Positions 9,124 to 17,505 of a stretch of 64,000 nucleotides of DNA are shown here, one piece after another. The stretch is taken from the NCBI RefSeq assembly GCF_965208925.1, contig NZ_OZ242364.1, forward strand, positions 1,116,001-1,180,000. The letters run 5' to 3'. The translations under genes and the position numbers were made by a program. Position 1 is the first letter of the stretch, and every line of letters begins with the position of its first letter. The DNA comes from Poriferisodalis sp965208925. GTDB lineage: Bacteria > Actinomycetota > Acidimicrobiia > Acidimicrobiales > Poriferisodalaceae. The notes under the pieces are model-generated. The model had not been told where the DNA came from. It worked only from the letters and a program-made list of their open reading frames with translations, and did no database searches.

Positions 9124-10218
9124 ATGCACTCGATCGCGATGACCGCAGACCGTGACGTGGAGCTGAGCGACCCGTGGCAGGCCATCGAGGCGTGCTACGA
9201 GGCCGGCTGGACCGACGGGCTGCCTGTGGTGCCGCCGACCGAGCCACTGGTGGATGCCATGGTGGCAGGCGGCGTGTGGGATGCCGACGCTGTCTTGCTG
9301 ACCGAACCGGCACGCGGCCTCGAAGTCACAGCCCGCAAGGCCGCAGCCAACGCGGTGATGGCCGGGTGCCGGCCCGAGTACTTCCCGGTCGTCGGCGCTG
9401 CACTCGCTGCCATCGGTGCCCCCTCCTTCGAACTGCACGCCGTATCGGCCAGCACCGGCGGCGCTGCCATCCTCATCGCGATCAACGGGCCGATCCGTGA
9501 CCAGATCGGCATCCACTGCAAGGAGAACCTGTTCGGGCCGGGATTCCGCGCCAACGGCACCATCGGCCGTGCGGTGCGGTTGGTGCTGAGGAACTGCCTC
9601 GCTGCCATTCCCGGCAAGCTCGACAAGAGCACCCAAGGCTGGGCCGGAAAATACGCGATGTGCTTCGGGGAGGACGAGGCCACCAGCCCGTGGGAGCCAT
9701 ACCACGTATCGCTGGGCTACTCGCCGGACCAGAGCACAGTCACCGTCATGGCCGCCGAGTCGGGCCACAACGTGCTGAACCACGCCTCGCCCGATGCCGA
9801 AGGCCTGCTCGGCACGTTTGCCGACACCATGTCGGCGCTCGGATCGCTGAGCTCGGGGCGGTCGCTGGTGGTGTTCGCTCCGGAGCACGCTCGCAAGCTC
9901 GGGGCCGCCGGTTGGAGCCGACCACAGGTCCAGGAATACCTGTTCAGCCACGCCACCCGCACCTATGCCGAAGTCAAGCGGGGCGGCAAGGTCGAGGCCG
10001 CGGGGAACGTCTCGGGATTCCATCCCACCCAGTGGATGGAGACCAGCCCAGAGGTGCAGCCCGGTGACGAGGACATCACGGTTCCCCGCGGGACGTGTCC
10101 CGACGACATCGCCCTCATGGTGGGCGGCGGCGACGCCGGCGGCCACTCGTCGTTCTTCCCGACGTGGAGCCGCGACCGCAGCGTCCCGCTTATCACCCAG
10201 GAGATACTCACGCCATGA
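9124..10218 (+). CDS. conserved protein of unknown function, partner of the UGSC selenoprotein
   Basis: A 364-residue soluble protein with no signal peptide or membrane segment. I recognise it only as belonging to a conserved family with an N-terminus like CYEAGWTDGLPVVPPTEPLV; I know no experimentally supported function. Conserved-looking cysteines occur in MAGCRPEYFPV, IHCKENLFGPGF, RNCLAA, MCFGED and RGTCPDD, and a Gly/His-rich patch GGGDAGGHSSFF lies near the C-terminus. Its stop codon overlaps the start of the next gene as ATGA (10215-10218), which predicts translational coupling. Start is ATG 9124 or ATG 9139; neither has a strong ribosome site. Confidence 0.7.
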   Translation: MHSIAMTADRDVELSDPWQAIEACYEAGWTDGLPVVPPTEPLVDAMVAGGVWDADAVLLTEPARGLEVTARKAAANAVMAGCRPEYFPVVGAALAAIGAPSFELHAVSASTGGAAILIAINGPIRDQIGIHCKENLFGPGFRANGTIGRAVRLVLRNCLAAIPGKLDKSTQGWAGKYAMCFGEDEATSPWEPYHVSLGYSPDQSTVTVMAAESGHNVLNHASPDAEGLLGTFADTMSALGSLSSGRSLVVFAPEHARKLGAAGWSRPQVQEYLFSHATRTYAEVKRGGKVEAAGNVSGFHPTQWMETSPEVQPGDEDITVPRGTCPDDIALMVGGGDAGGHSSFFPTWSRDRSVPLITQEILTP

Positions 10219-11102
10219 CCGTCACCCTGGTGGACCCGACGCTGACGCCATCCGGCGACGCGGCAGCGCTCGCCACCCGTCCCGCCTCCCTGGAGGGTGC
10301 CGTCATCGGGCTCGTCAGCAACGGCAAGACCCACGCACCTGGGATCCTCCAGCGCGTCGCTCAGAACCTCATCGAGGCACATGGCGCCCGCGACGCCGTG
10401 CTGATGCTCAAGCCCACCGCCAACCTGCCGGCTGCGCCCGAGGAGGTGGAAGCACTGGCGGCCGACGTCACGGCGATCATCGCCGCTATCGGCGACTGAG
10501 GCAGCTGCTCGTCGAGCAGTGTGCTCGACGCCGTGAACTTCGAAGCACTGGGTGTGCCTGCCGCGGCCATCCTGACCGAGCCGTTCGCAGCCACCGGCAC
10601 CGCCATAGCCGAACTCCAAGGGTTCGCTGACTACCCGTTCGCCACCGTGCCGCACCCCATCGGCAGCCTCACCAAAGCGCAGGCAGACGTCCTTGCCGAC
10701 GCCGTCACCGCGACCGTGCTGGGCCTGCTCACCGCCCTTGATGCCAGATCAGCCCTCGGCGACGAATCATCCGGCGCCGATGCCCAGCTGCCACGCGGTG
10801 ACGAGCTGACCATCACCGGCGCAGCGGAATCACAAACAGCCGGGTTCGCGCCCGCCGACGTCGTTGAAGCCCTGGCCGCCGTCTTGCGCGCCGATCGTGC
10901 CGACCTCACTGCCTCCATCACGGGGCGACACATCACGCTCAGCCTCCACATTCCCGACGAAGCCTGTGCTGAGTGCGTCCTGCCAGCGTCAACGCTCGTG
11001 CCCATGTTCCAGCACCGATTCGACACCGCGCTCGGCCCAGGCTGGACGATCACCCTCGACGACCCCCGCGAGCCTGAGCACAGCGGTCCCGTGCACGACT
11101 GA
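10215..11102 (+). CDS. UGSC-family selenoprotein (in-frame TGA read as selenocysteine)
   Basis: One frame runs from ATG 10215 to TGA 11100-11102, interrupted only by TGA at 10497-10499. Reading that codon as selenocysteine gives GD-U-GSC with Sec95 and Cys98, followed by SVLDAVNFEALGVPAAAIL and VPHPIGSL. This is the signature of the UGSC-motif family that includes predicted marine selenoproteins and Cys homologues. Full length is 295 residues. The first half is the UGSC domain; the C-terminal 130 residues carry CAECVLP and are unfamiliar to me. A 9-bp stem-loop 20 nt after the TGA is in the right place for a bacterial SECIS. The redox Sec-x-x-Cys arrangement suggests a thiol oxidoreductase (inference). 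Automatic callers will split it into two ORFs. selA, selB, selC and selD are not in this window. Confidence 0.85.
10510..10530 (+). promoter_or_regulatory. candidate bacterial SECIS stem-loop
   Basis: CGTCGAGCA (10510-10518) pairs perfectly with TGCTCGACG (10522-10530) around a GTG loop; opening the top pair gives a five-base loop AGUGU. The loop starts 20 nt after the TGA at 10497-10499, within the spacing known for SelB-bound hairpins, and contains a G at its start. A competing 6-bp hairpin (10505-10510 with 10514-10519) overlaps it. Confidence 0.65.
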
Positions 11103-11147
11103 CCCAGTCCGAACCCGCCATTTCCGCGTGCGATCTAGGGTGAACCC

Positions 11148-12146
11148 ATGAACGGTCAGCTGCTCGCGGGAACTACGAAGGGTGTCTTCATCGTGGACGG
11201 CGCGGGGTCCGCACAGACGCTCGAAGTCCGGCACGTCCGCGACCTCGTCAACCTGGACGGGCGCGTGCTCGCGGGATCAGCCGGTGGCCTGTTCACCAGC
11301 GATGACGGCGGTCGCACCTGGTCCGGACCTCAGCTCGAAGGCCGAGACGTGTGGCAGATCCGGGCGGCCAGCGACGGCCGGCTGTACGCCAGCACCGAGC
11401 CGGCCGCCCTGTTCCGCAGCGACGACCAGGGCGTGACCTGGTCTGAGATCGAGGCGTTCGCCGGCCTTCCCGAAGCCGAGCGCTGGTGCGTGCCGATCGA
11501 GCCTCCCCAGCCGGGTCGAGCCCGTGCTCTCGTCATCGACGAGGGCGACCCCGATCGCATCTGGGTCGGCGTCGAAGTCGGCGGCGTGGCACGAAGCACC
11601 GACGGCGGGCAGAGCTGGAAGGTCGACCTTCCCGGCGACAACCCCGATATCCACATGATGTTCGCCCATCCGGCCGAGCCGGGCGTGCTGTTCACCAGCA
11701 CTGGCTACGGCCGCTTCGACGGTGTCGCCGAAGAGCTGGAAGGCAACGCCGGCGTGTTCCGCTCCGACGACTACGGCGAGACATGGACCTACGCGTGGAA
11801 GGGTGTGACCCCCCGCTACTCGCGGCCGCTGTGCATCGACCGCCGCGAGCCGTACAGCGTCACCGTCGCCAGTGCCCCCACGGCCTTCTCCCATTACAAA
11901 GACGACGGCGGGGCACAGGCCGCCCTCTATCGATCTGACGACCACGGCCAGTCGTGGCGGTCGCTCTGCGACGAGGCCCACTCGCCGTCGCCGGTCAATT
12001 TCCATGGCCTCGTCCCCGACCCGGAGAACGTGGGCGGCGTGCTTGTCGGCACCGACACCGGCGAGGTGTGGCAGGTGTCCGACGACGCCCAGTGGACCGA
12101 GCTCGGATCGGGCCTCCCGCTGGTCTGGTCGCTGGCGGTGGTCTGA
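11148..12146 (+). CDS. BNR/Asp-box repeat beta-propeller protein
   Basis: A 332-residue protein with repeated S-x-D-x-G-x-T-W Asp-box motifs: FTSDDGGRTWS, FRSDDQGVTWS, ARSTDGGQSWK, FRSDDYGETWT and YRSDDHGQSWR. These mark a sialidase/VPS10-like six- or seven-bladed propeller. No signal peptide is evident, so it is likely cytoplasmic. Many actinobacterial genomes carry such proteins annotated as exo-alpha-sialidase, but no sialidase active-site arginine triad is obvious and I would not call it one. It stands 45 bp after the selenoprotein gene on the same strand. Confidence 0.85.
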   Translation: MNGQLLAGTTKGVFIVDGAGSAQTLEVRHVRDLVNLDGRVLAGSAGGLFTSDDGGRTWSGPQLEGRDVWQIRAASDGRLYASTEPAALFRSDDQGVTWSEIEAFAGLPEAERWCVPIEPPQPGRARALVIDEGDPDRIWVGVEVGGVARSTDGGQSWKVDLPGDNPDIHMMFAHPAEPGVLFTSTGYGRFDGVAEELEGNAGVFRSDDYGETWTYAWKGVTPRYSRPLCIDRREPYSVTVASAPTAFSHYKDDGGAQAALYRSDDHGQSWRSLCDEAHSPSPVNFHGLVPDPENVGGVLVGTDTGEVWQVSDDAQWTELGSGLPLVWSLAVV

Positions 12147-12201
12147 CGCGTCCCCAAGGGCCAAGAGCACTGCGACGTCGGCGACGCTGGAGACCGAACG
12201 C

Positions 12202-13497
12202 ATGAACGATCGCTACGGCCTCGAACTCAGCACCTCGTCCGCCAGCGCGCGTGACTCCTATGTCGAGGGCATCGATCGGATGCTGTCGGCAGAGGCCGGG
12301 GTCGAAGAGTGCCTGTCGGCGGCAATTGCAGCAGACCCGGATTTCGCCCTTCCCCATGCCGCTTTTGCACGCCATCACCAGCTCTACGTGCGGCCCGCCG
12401 AGGCTCGGGCCTCTGCAGAGACTGCTGTTCGGCTGAGCCACGGGACGACACCCAGGGAACAGCAGCACGTCGAGATCGTCCGCCTGCTCGTTGCCGGCCA
12501 GGTGCCCCAGGCACTCGACCTCATCCGTCAACACATCATCGACTACCCACGGGATGCGTTCGCTCTCGCACCTGCCTGCGGCGTGTTCGGCGCCATCGGC
12601 TTCAGTGGCCGCATCGGCAGGGAAGCCGAACTGCTCGCGCTCCTCGAGCCGCTGGCCACGCACTATGGCGACGACTGGTGGTTCGCCACCGTGCATGCCT
12701 TCGCCCTCATCGAGACCGGCCAGTGGGATCGGGGCCGGCAGCTCGCAGAGCATGCGCTCGGACAACGCCCGAGCACACCCCACGGTGCCCACACGCTGGT
12801 CCACGCGCTCTTTGAAGCCGGTGCTGATGACGAAGCGGTCGATTTCCTCGATGGGTGGCTCGCCGAATCCAGCCGGGCGAGTGTGCTGCACTGCCACATC
12901 TGGTGGCACTACGCACTGGTGCTCATGGCGGTCAGCCGCCATGACGATGCCTGGCAGGCGTTCCGCGACAACTGCCTCCCCGGGGCCACAACCAGCCCGC
13001 CGATCACGGTGTTCTCCGATTCATCGTCGTTCATGTGGCGGTCAGAGCTGGCCGGCAAGCCTCGCGATCGCGACGCCTGGCAGCGGGTGCGCGAGTTCTA
13101 CGAAGAGCGCTTCCCGCAGCCCATGGTGTTCGTGGACGCCCACGTCGGTCTCGTCTACGCCGTCCTCGGCGAGACTGCACAGCTGCAGGCATGCATCGCC
13201 CAGCTGCAAGAACTCGGCGAGGCTGCACAGCTCCCCGCCGGGACCACTGGGGCCAGCCTCACCCGGGCATACGCGGCATTCGAGAACGGCGACTGGGCGA
13301 CAGCCATCGATGTTCTCGAGCCGCTGATCCCCCAAGTCGTCCGCATCGGCGGCAGCCGGGCGCAGCGCGACCTGATGACGAACACACTGCTCGCCGCCTA
13401 CGTCAAGGCCGATCGTCCCGACGACGCCCGCGCCTTCCTCGAACGCGTCACTGATCGGCAGCCTTCACGCCCGGTCCAGGGTCTCGTGGCCGCCTGA
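12202..13497 (+). CDS. tetratricopeptide-repeat protein, TTC38-like
   Basis: A 431-residue all-helical protein. Repeats with the A-x-x-x-x-x-DPDFALPHAAFA pattern, a WWFATVHAFALIETGQWD stretch, and HTLVHALFEAGADDEA resemble the TTC38 family of tetratricopeptide-like proteins. These are widespread and of unknown function. Start is ATG 12202 (MNDRYGLEL), 55 bp downstream of the BNR gene; the frame is open for 330 nt upstream but only as the shadow of that gene. No secretion signal is seen. Confidence 0.8.
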   Translation: MNDRYGLELSTSSASARDSYVEGIDRMLSAEAGVEECLSAAIAADPDFALPHAAFARHHQLYVRPAEARASAETAVRLSHGTTPREQQHVEIVRLLVAGQVPQALDLIRQHIIDYPRDAFALAPACGVFGAIGFSGRIGREAELLALLEPLATHYGDDWWFATVHAFALIETGQWDRGRQLAEHALGQRPSTPHGAHTLVHALFEAGADDEAVDFLDGWLAESSRASVLHCHIWWHYALVLMAVSRHDDAWQAFRDNCLPGATTSPPITVFSDSSSFMWRSELAGKPRDRDAWQRVREFYEERFPQPMVFVDAHVGLVYAVLGETAQLQACIAQLQELGEAAQLPAGTTGASLTRAYAAFENGDWATAIDVLEPLIPQVVRIGGSRAQRDLMTNTLLAAYVKADRPDDARAFLERVTDRQPSRPVQGLVAA

Positions 13498-13548
13498 CCC
13501 GGATCTGACACCTGGCTGGCCGGACCGCGAACTCTCGGCCGGCGGCGC

Positions 13549-13965
13549 TCAGAATCCGTGCCAGCCGTCGGCCGCCGCCGATTGACGTATCCACGTCTCC
13601 ATCTGAGCAGCGTCGAACTCGTCCTCGCCGATGTCCACCCAGCGCGAATCAGGGTCCTTGCCCGAGCCAGGTGGCACGGGCTGCAAGGACATCCCGTTCA
13701 GAAACGTCACCTTGACATAGCGCGTGAACGCGTGACAGCTCGCGAACCAACCGCGCCCCTCGACGCCGTAGAAGGGCGAGTTCCATCGCACCGCTTTGCG
13801 CACGTCCGGCACGACGCGCTCAATGAGATCATCAAGTTGGCGAGCGATGACGCCCTTCCATTCCGGCATCGCCTCGATATAGGCCTGCACTGGGCCGTCG
13901 CCGTCGCCCTTGGGTATCTGTGGGTTGCCGCCAGCCAGCAGCTTCGGCCCCGGACCGTCGGACAT
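13549..13965 (-). CDS. DUF1801 domain protein
   Basis: A 138-residue protein with the DUF1801 core: VQAYIEAMPEWKGVIARQL, then PDVRKAVRWNSPFYGVEG and FASCHAFTRYVKVTFLNG. The fold is the YdhG-like alpha-beta domain; function is not established. Its ATG start at 13965 shares one base with the 3' CCA end of the tRNA-Ala gene immediately upstream. No separate ribosome-binding site can therefore exist on a processed transcript. The first possible later start would cut into the domain. Confidence 0.85.
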   Translation of the reverse strand: MSDGPGPKLLAGGNPQIPKGDGDGPVQAYIEAMPEWKGVIARQLDDLIERVVPDVRKAVRWNSPFYGVEGRGWFASCHAFTRYVKVTFLNGMSLQPVPPGSGKDPDSRWVDIGEDEFDAAQMETWIRQSAAADGWHGF

Positions 13966-14041
13966 GGTGGAGCTGACGGGACTCGAACCCGTGACCCCCT
14001 GCTTGCAAAGCAGGTGCTCTTGCCATCTGAGCTACAGCCCC
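13965..14041 (-). tRNA. tRNA-Ala (anticodon TGC)
   Basis: Minus-strand cloverleaf beginning GGGGCTG and ending CAGCTCCA, followed by an encoded CCA at 13965-13967. Anticodon arm CCTGC-TTTGCAA-GCAGG gives TGC. The T arm ACGGG-TTCGAGT-CCCGT is perfect. In many actinobacteria tRNA-Ile and tRNA-Ala lie together near gyrA; here this gene is about 9 kb away from tRNA-Ile. Confidence 0.97.
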
Positions 14042-14115
14042 GCAGATCGGAGGCTTGAGGGTACCGGCCGGTCCAGCGAGCGAATCAGGGCGAGCCGGGC
14101 TGTTCAGAGGGCGGC

Positions 14116-14415
14116 TCAGCCGGCGGGGTCGTACCCCTCGGCCACCAGCAGCCTGGACTTCAGTGCGCGGCCACGAAGCTCGGCGAGGGCGGCGAACTCG
14201 GCCGAGGCAGCGAAGGCGTTGGCCGCCGAACGGCTGTCGAACTCCATGATGACAAGCCGGTCCGGTGCCCAGTCCCCCTCGACGGCCTCCGGGTTGCCGC
14301 CACGCACGACGAACCGTCCGCCATAGGCGGCCATTGCGTCGGGAACCTTCGCGGCGAACTCCGCGAATGCCTCACGGTCGAGTATCTCGTTGTCGATGAC
14401 GACGTAGCCCTTCAT
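14116..14415 (-). CDS. DUF1330 domain protein
   Basis: A 99-residue dimeric alpha/beta-barrel type protein: KGYVVIDNEILDREAFAEF at the N-terminus, then GGRFVVRGG and PDRLVIMEFDSRSAANAF, which is the DUF1330 pattern. It belongs to the ferredoxin-like dimeric barrel superfamily that includes small monooxygenases, but function is unassigned. Start ATG 14415 is preceded by AAGGGGA. It lies 90 bp downstream of the permease gene start region, on the opposite side from the tRNA. Confidence 0.88.
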   Translation of the reverse strand: MKGYVVIDNEILDREAFAEFAAKVPDAMAAYGGRFVVRGGNPEAVEGDWAPDRLVIMEFDSRSAANAFAASAEFAALAELRGRALKSRLLVAEGYDPAG

Positions 14416-14505
14416 GCCTGCTGTCCCCTTCCAATGAGTGCGCAGATTCGTGCACGCACGCTATTCGACGCCGCATTGGCCTCGGGCCAGCCTGATGCGT
14501 TGCTG

Positions 14506-16227
14506 TCAGGCCGCAGAGCCTTCGACTTCCACGGTGACGACGTCGATGCCGTGGTACCTGCGGTGGCGGACGGCCGCGGCATGCAGCCGCAGCAAGCGGA
14601 ACGAAAGGTCACCGACATCAGGCGTGGAGGCCTGCTCGTTGAGATACGAGATCCGGTCCTCGATGTTCTCCTCGGAGAACAGCGCCAGAAATTCCAGCTC
14701 AGCTGACGCGGTGCCGGGCCGAGCGTTCAGCACCACTCTCGGCGGCACATCACCCGGATTGTCCTCGAGCAGCTGCATCATCGCCGTGAGCGTCTCTTCC
14801 CCGGCGGCACGCAAGCGCTCGACCGATGCACTGTTCCATCCCATGCCGTCGCCCAGCGTGCGCAAGAACCCGTCGAGGTCAACGAACGCCGAGCGGTCCA
14901 GCACTGTCTCGAAGCGCTGGCGCCGTGCGCTCGTCACCTCGAACACTCCAGTGAGCAACACGGCGATGCCCACGCCGACGAGTACGCCGTTGCCCAGGAG
15001 CGCCGCTACCGGACCGCCGAGGAGATCCAGGAAGCTCGGCTGGCTTTGCAATCCGACAGCGACCGAGAGCGACAGCCCCACGATGAAGCCGCGGTGGCGG
15101 CTCAGGCCATCGCGCGTCACAGCCCGCACACCCTCGATGAAGAGCAACCCCAAGATCGCCATCAGCAGCGCTCCGCTGACGGGGCGGGGAATGGTGATCA
15201 GCGCAGCGACCGCCTTGGGCAGCAATGCCAGCACGATCAGCATCGCGCCCATCAGCAGACCGACTCGGCGTGCCGCCACCCGGGTGAAGCTGAGCAGCGA
15301 GATCGTGGCCGGAAGGTACGAGATTGCGGGCAGGGTGCCGGCGATTCCCGACAGGAACACCGCCAGGCCGCCCACGCCGACTGTGCGCTGCACACCGCGG
15401 AAGTCCACGGCGCGCGCCGTGCTGTGGGAGATCTCCTGAACCGATACACCTTCACTGGTGGCCCGGGCCGCCACCACGGCGCTGATCACCAGAAACACCG
15501 GCAGCAGCGACCAATAGTCGGCATCGGCGATGGAGGCGAATCCGGGCCAGCTGCCGACATCGGGGAGGTCGAGCCATGGAGCGTTGCGTGCCGGCTGGAC
15601 GTCGTACACGCCCAGGGCGACAGATCCGGCGCAGCCGATCACGATGGCGATCGGCATAGCCCACAGACGCCACAGCCCGGTGGCCCGCAGCATCGCCAGC
15701 GCGGCCACCACCAGCGTGGTCACCCCGACTGCGGTGCCGGCCAGCTCGGAAGCGCCGTCGGGTACGTCGCTGATCCGTCGCATGGCGATCGGCATCGCCG
15801 ACAGGGAAATCATGATGAATGCCACACCGGCGACGACCGGCGTAATCAGCCGCCGCAGCCGTGCCAGCCCTGCTGCCATGGCGAGCTGCAGCAATGACGA
15901 GGTCACCGCCAGGCTCGCAGCCAGTGCCGGTCCGCCCGCCTCGACGGCGAGGATGCACGGGACCATGAAGGGAATGCCCGATCCCCACAGCAGGAGATAC
16001 CCCGGACCCAGGCGTGATGCATGGAGCGCAGTGAGGACACCGGCCACCGCCAACGAGCCGACCACCGCCCACTCGGCGTAGCTGCCATCGTCGTCGAAGG
16101 CGGCGGAGTAGATGACGATGAACGTGACGACGTTGGTGACGATCAGCACCGCTCCCTGGAACGCCACGTTGAGCGTCAGCAGCGCGGGCGGGCGTTCGTC
16201 TGGTTCGAAGCGAATGTCGTCGTTCAC
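14506..16227 (-). CDS. xanthine/uracil (NCS2-type) permease with C-terminal RsbW-like domain
   Basis: A 573-residue membrane protein. About 430 residues form 12-14 hydrophobic helices with NCS2-like features: the VGVGGLAVFLSGIAGTLPA region and a helix with GALLMAILGLLFIEGVRA. This suggests proton-driven uptake of a nucleobase or related compound. The last 130 residues are soluble. They run from FVDLDGFLRTLGDGMGW through VERLRAAGEETLTAMMQLL to a terminal SFRLLRLHAAAVRHRRYHG, resembling an RsbW/HATPase_c_2 anti-sigma-type domain. I do not see clear ATP-binding N and G boxes in it. Start GTG 16227 lies 53 bp from the divergent MFS start. Transport family is fairly sure, substrate is not. Confidence 0.8.
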   Translation of the reverse strand: MNDDIRFEPDERPPALLTLNVAFQGAVLIVTNVVTFIVIYSAAFDDDGSYAEWAVVGSLAVAGVLTALHASRLGPGYLLLWGSGIPFMVPCILAVEAGGPALAASLAVTSSLLQLAMAAGLARLRRLITPVVAGVAFIMISLSAMPIAMRRISDVPDGASELAGTAVGVTTLVVAALAMLRATGLWRLWAMPIAIVIGCAGSVALGVYDVQPARNAPWLDLPDVGSWPGFASIADADYWSLLPVFLVISAVVAARATSEGVSVQEISHSTARAVDFRGVQRTVGVGGLAVFLSGIAGTLPAISYLPATISLLSFTRVAARRVGLLMGAMLIVLALLPKAVAALITIPRPVSGALLMAILGLLFIEGVRAVTRDGLSRHRGFIVGLSLSVAVGLQSQPSFLDLLGGPVAALLGNGVLVGVGIAVLLTGVFEVTSARRQRFETVLDRSAFVDLDGFLRTLGDGMGWNSASVERLRAAGEETLTAMMQLLEDNPGDVPPRVVLNARPGTASAELEFLALFSEENIEDRISYLNEQASTPDVGDLSFRLLRLHAAAVRHRRYHGIDVVTVEVEGSAA

Positions 16228-16280
16228 GGGCACCGACCGATCTGCGGACCACGGTACTGACAGGGCAGGCTTGCATCTGA

Positions 16281-17495
16281 GTGTCCGACACGACGAGCCT
16301 GCCGTCCGCCAGCGAGCCAGCGGAGACCGCGACCCCGTGGTCGGTCGCGGCGGCGGCTTTCGCTGCGAACTTCGTGACGTTCGGAATCCTGTTCTCATTC
16401 GGGGTGTTCCTGACACCCATCGCCGAAGACTTCGGTACCACCACCGGACCCGTCGCCGCGCTGTTCTCCACGGCCATCAGCACCTACTACCTAGGCGGTG
16501 CCATCGGAGGCCGCATCGGCGACCGGTTCGGCGCTCGCCCGCTGGTGGCCATTGCCGCGCTTGCCATGTCGCTGGGCCTGCTCGGAACGGCCGCCTCGGG
16601 AGCGCTGTGGCAGACCTATGCCGCCTTCGGCGTGCTCGTTGGCCTGGCGACCGGGTTCTGCTACCCCTCGATGATCGGGCTGATCGGCCGCAGCTTCAGC
16701 GAACAGCGCCGTCCGGCGGCGATGGGCTTCCTGCTGGCCGGCGTCGGCGCCGGAACGCTCGTGATGCCGTGGCTGGGGCACCAGCTGATCTCGGCAATCG
16801 GGTGGCGCTCGACGTATGCCCTGCTGGCCGCGCTGGCCTTGGTGACCATCGGTTGGGCTGCAACACGGGGCGACCGGGTGCGCACCTCGGGCGCACGGCT
16901 GATGCGCGTCGGCACGCTGGCGCGGTCGCCCCGTTTCCTGCTGTTCTTCGCGGCGGTCGTCGCCATCGGGCCCGGCTTCTACGCGCCGGTCGCGTTCTAC
17001 AACGACTACGCCGTCGACGCCGGGGTGGCGCCCGGGCTGGCTGCCGGGCTGGTCGGCATCTCCGGGGCCACCAGCGTCGCTGCACGCCTGGCGTGCGGCG
17101 CATTGGGGAACCGCATCGATCCCATGTGGCTGTGCCGGGCCGCATTTGCCTGCCTGACCGGTGCCCTGGCGATCTGGTGGATCTCAGGCGGCGATGTCGC
17201 GCTGCTCATCACGAGCGCCGTGACGCACGGCGTCGGCTGGGCGGTGTGGGTGACCGCCACGCCCTCGGTGCTGGCGGGCTGGTACGGCGTGGAGAACCTC
17301 GGCGGGGTCATCGGCATCTACTACACCGGGCTCGGGGTGGGCGGGCTGGTCGGCCCCGCAGTGTGCGGATTCGTCATCGATGCCGCCGGATTCGGGCCTG
17401 CCATCGGCCTGGTCACCGTGACGAGCCTGATTGCGCTCGCCTTGCTGGCGCTGCCGTTGCTCGGCACGTCCTCCGCTGCCGGCTCTGCCTCTTAG
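16281..17495 (+). CDS. MFS transporter
   Basis: A 404-residue major facilitator superfamily protein with 12 predicted helices. The loop 2-3 motif reads GGRIGDRFGARPLV, the expected GxxxDRxGRR signature. The N-terminus is cytoplasmic and short. It most resembles the OFA/monocarboxylate-like MFS group (FGVFLTPIAEDFGTTTGPVA). Start GTG 16281. The methyltransferase gene starts 10 nt after its stop, so the two are probably cotranscribed. That would allow a transported sterol-like or isoprenoid substrate, but nothing in the sequence fixes it. Confidence 0.88.
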   Translation: MSDTTSLPSASEPAETATPWSVAAAAFAANFVTFGILFSFGVFLTPIAEDFGTTTGPVAALFSTAISTYYLGGAIGGRIGDRFGARPLVAIAALAMSLGLLGTAASGALWQTYAAFGVLVGLATGFCYPSMIGLIGRSFSEQRRPAAMGFLLAGVGAGTLVMPWLGHQLISAIGWRSTYALLAALALVTIGWAATRGDRVRTSGARLMRVGTLARSPRFLLFFAAVVAIGPGFYAPVAFYNDYAVDAGVAPGLAAGLVGISGATSVAARLACGALGNRIDPMWLCRAAFACLTGALAIWWISGGDVALLITSAVTHGVGWAVWVTATPSVLAGWYGVENLGGVIGIYYTGLGVGGLVGPAVCGFVIDAAGFGPAIGLVTVTSLIALALLALPLLGTSSAAGSAS

Positions 17496-17505
17496 GCTCC
17501 CCCGG

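Noticed and set aside
10521..11102. A separate gene starting at GTG 10521
   Set aside because: It begins inside the stem-loop, has no ribosome site, and is in frame with the upstream ORF through a single TGA in a UGSC motif.
12309..13327. Alternative frames over the TPR gene
   Set aside because: Arg/Ser/Pro-rich compositions typical of out-of-frame reading; the frame from 12202 has proper protein character.
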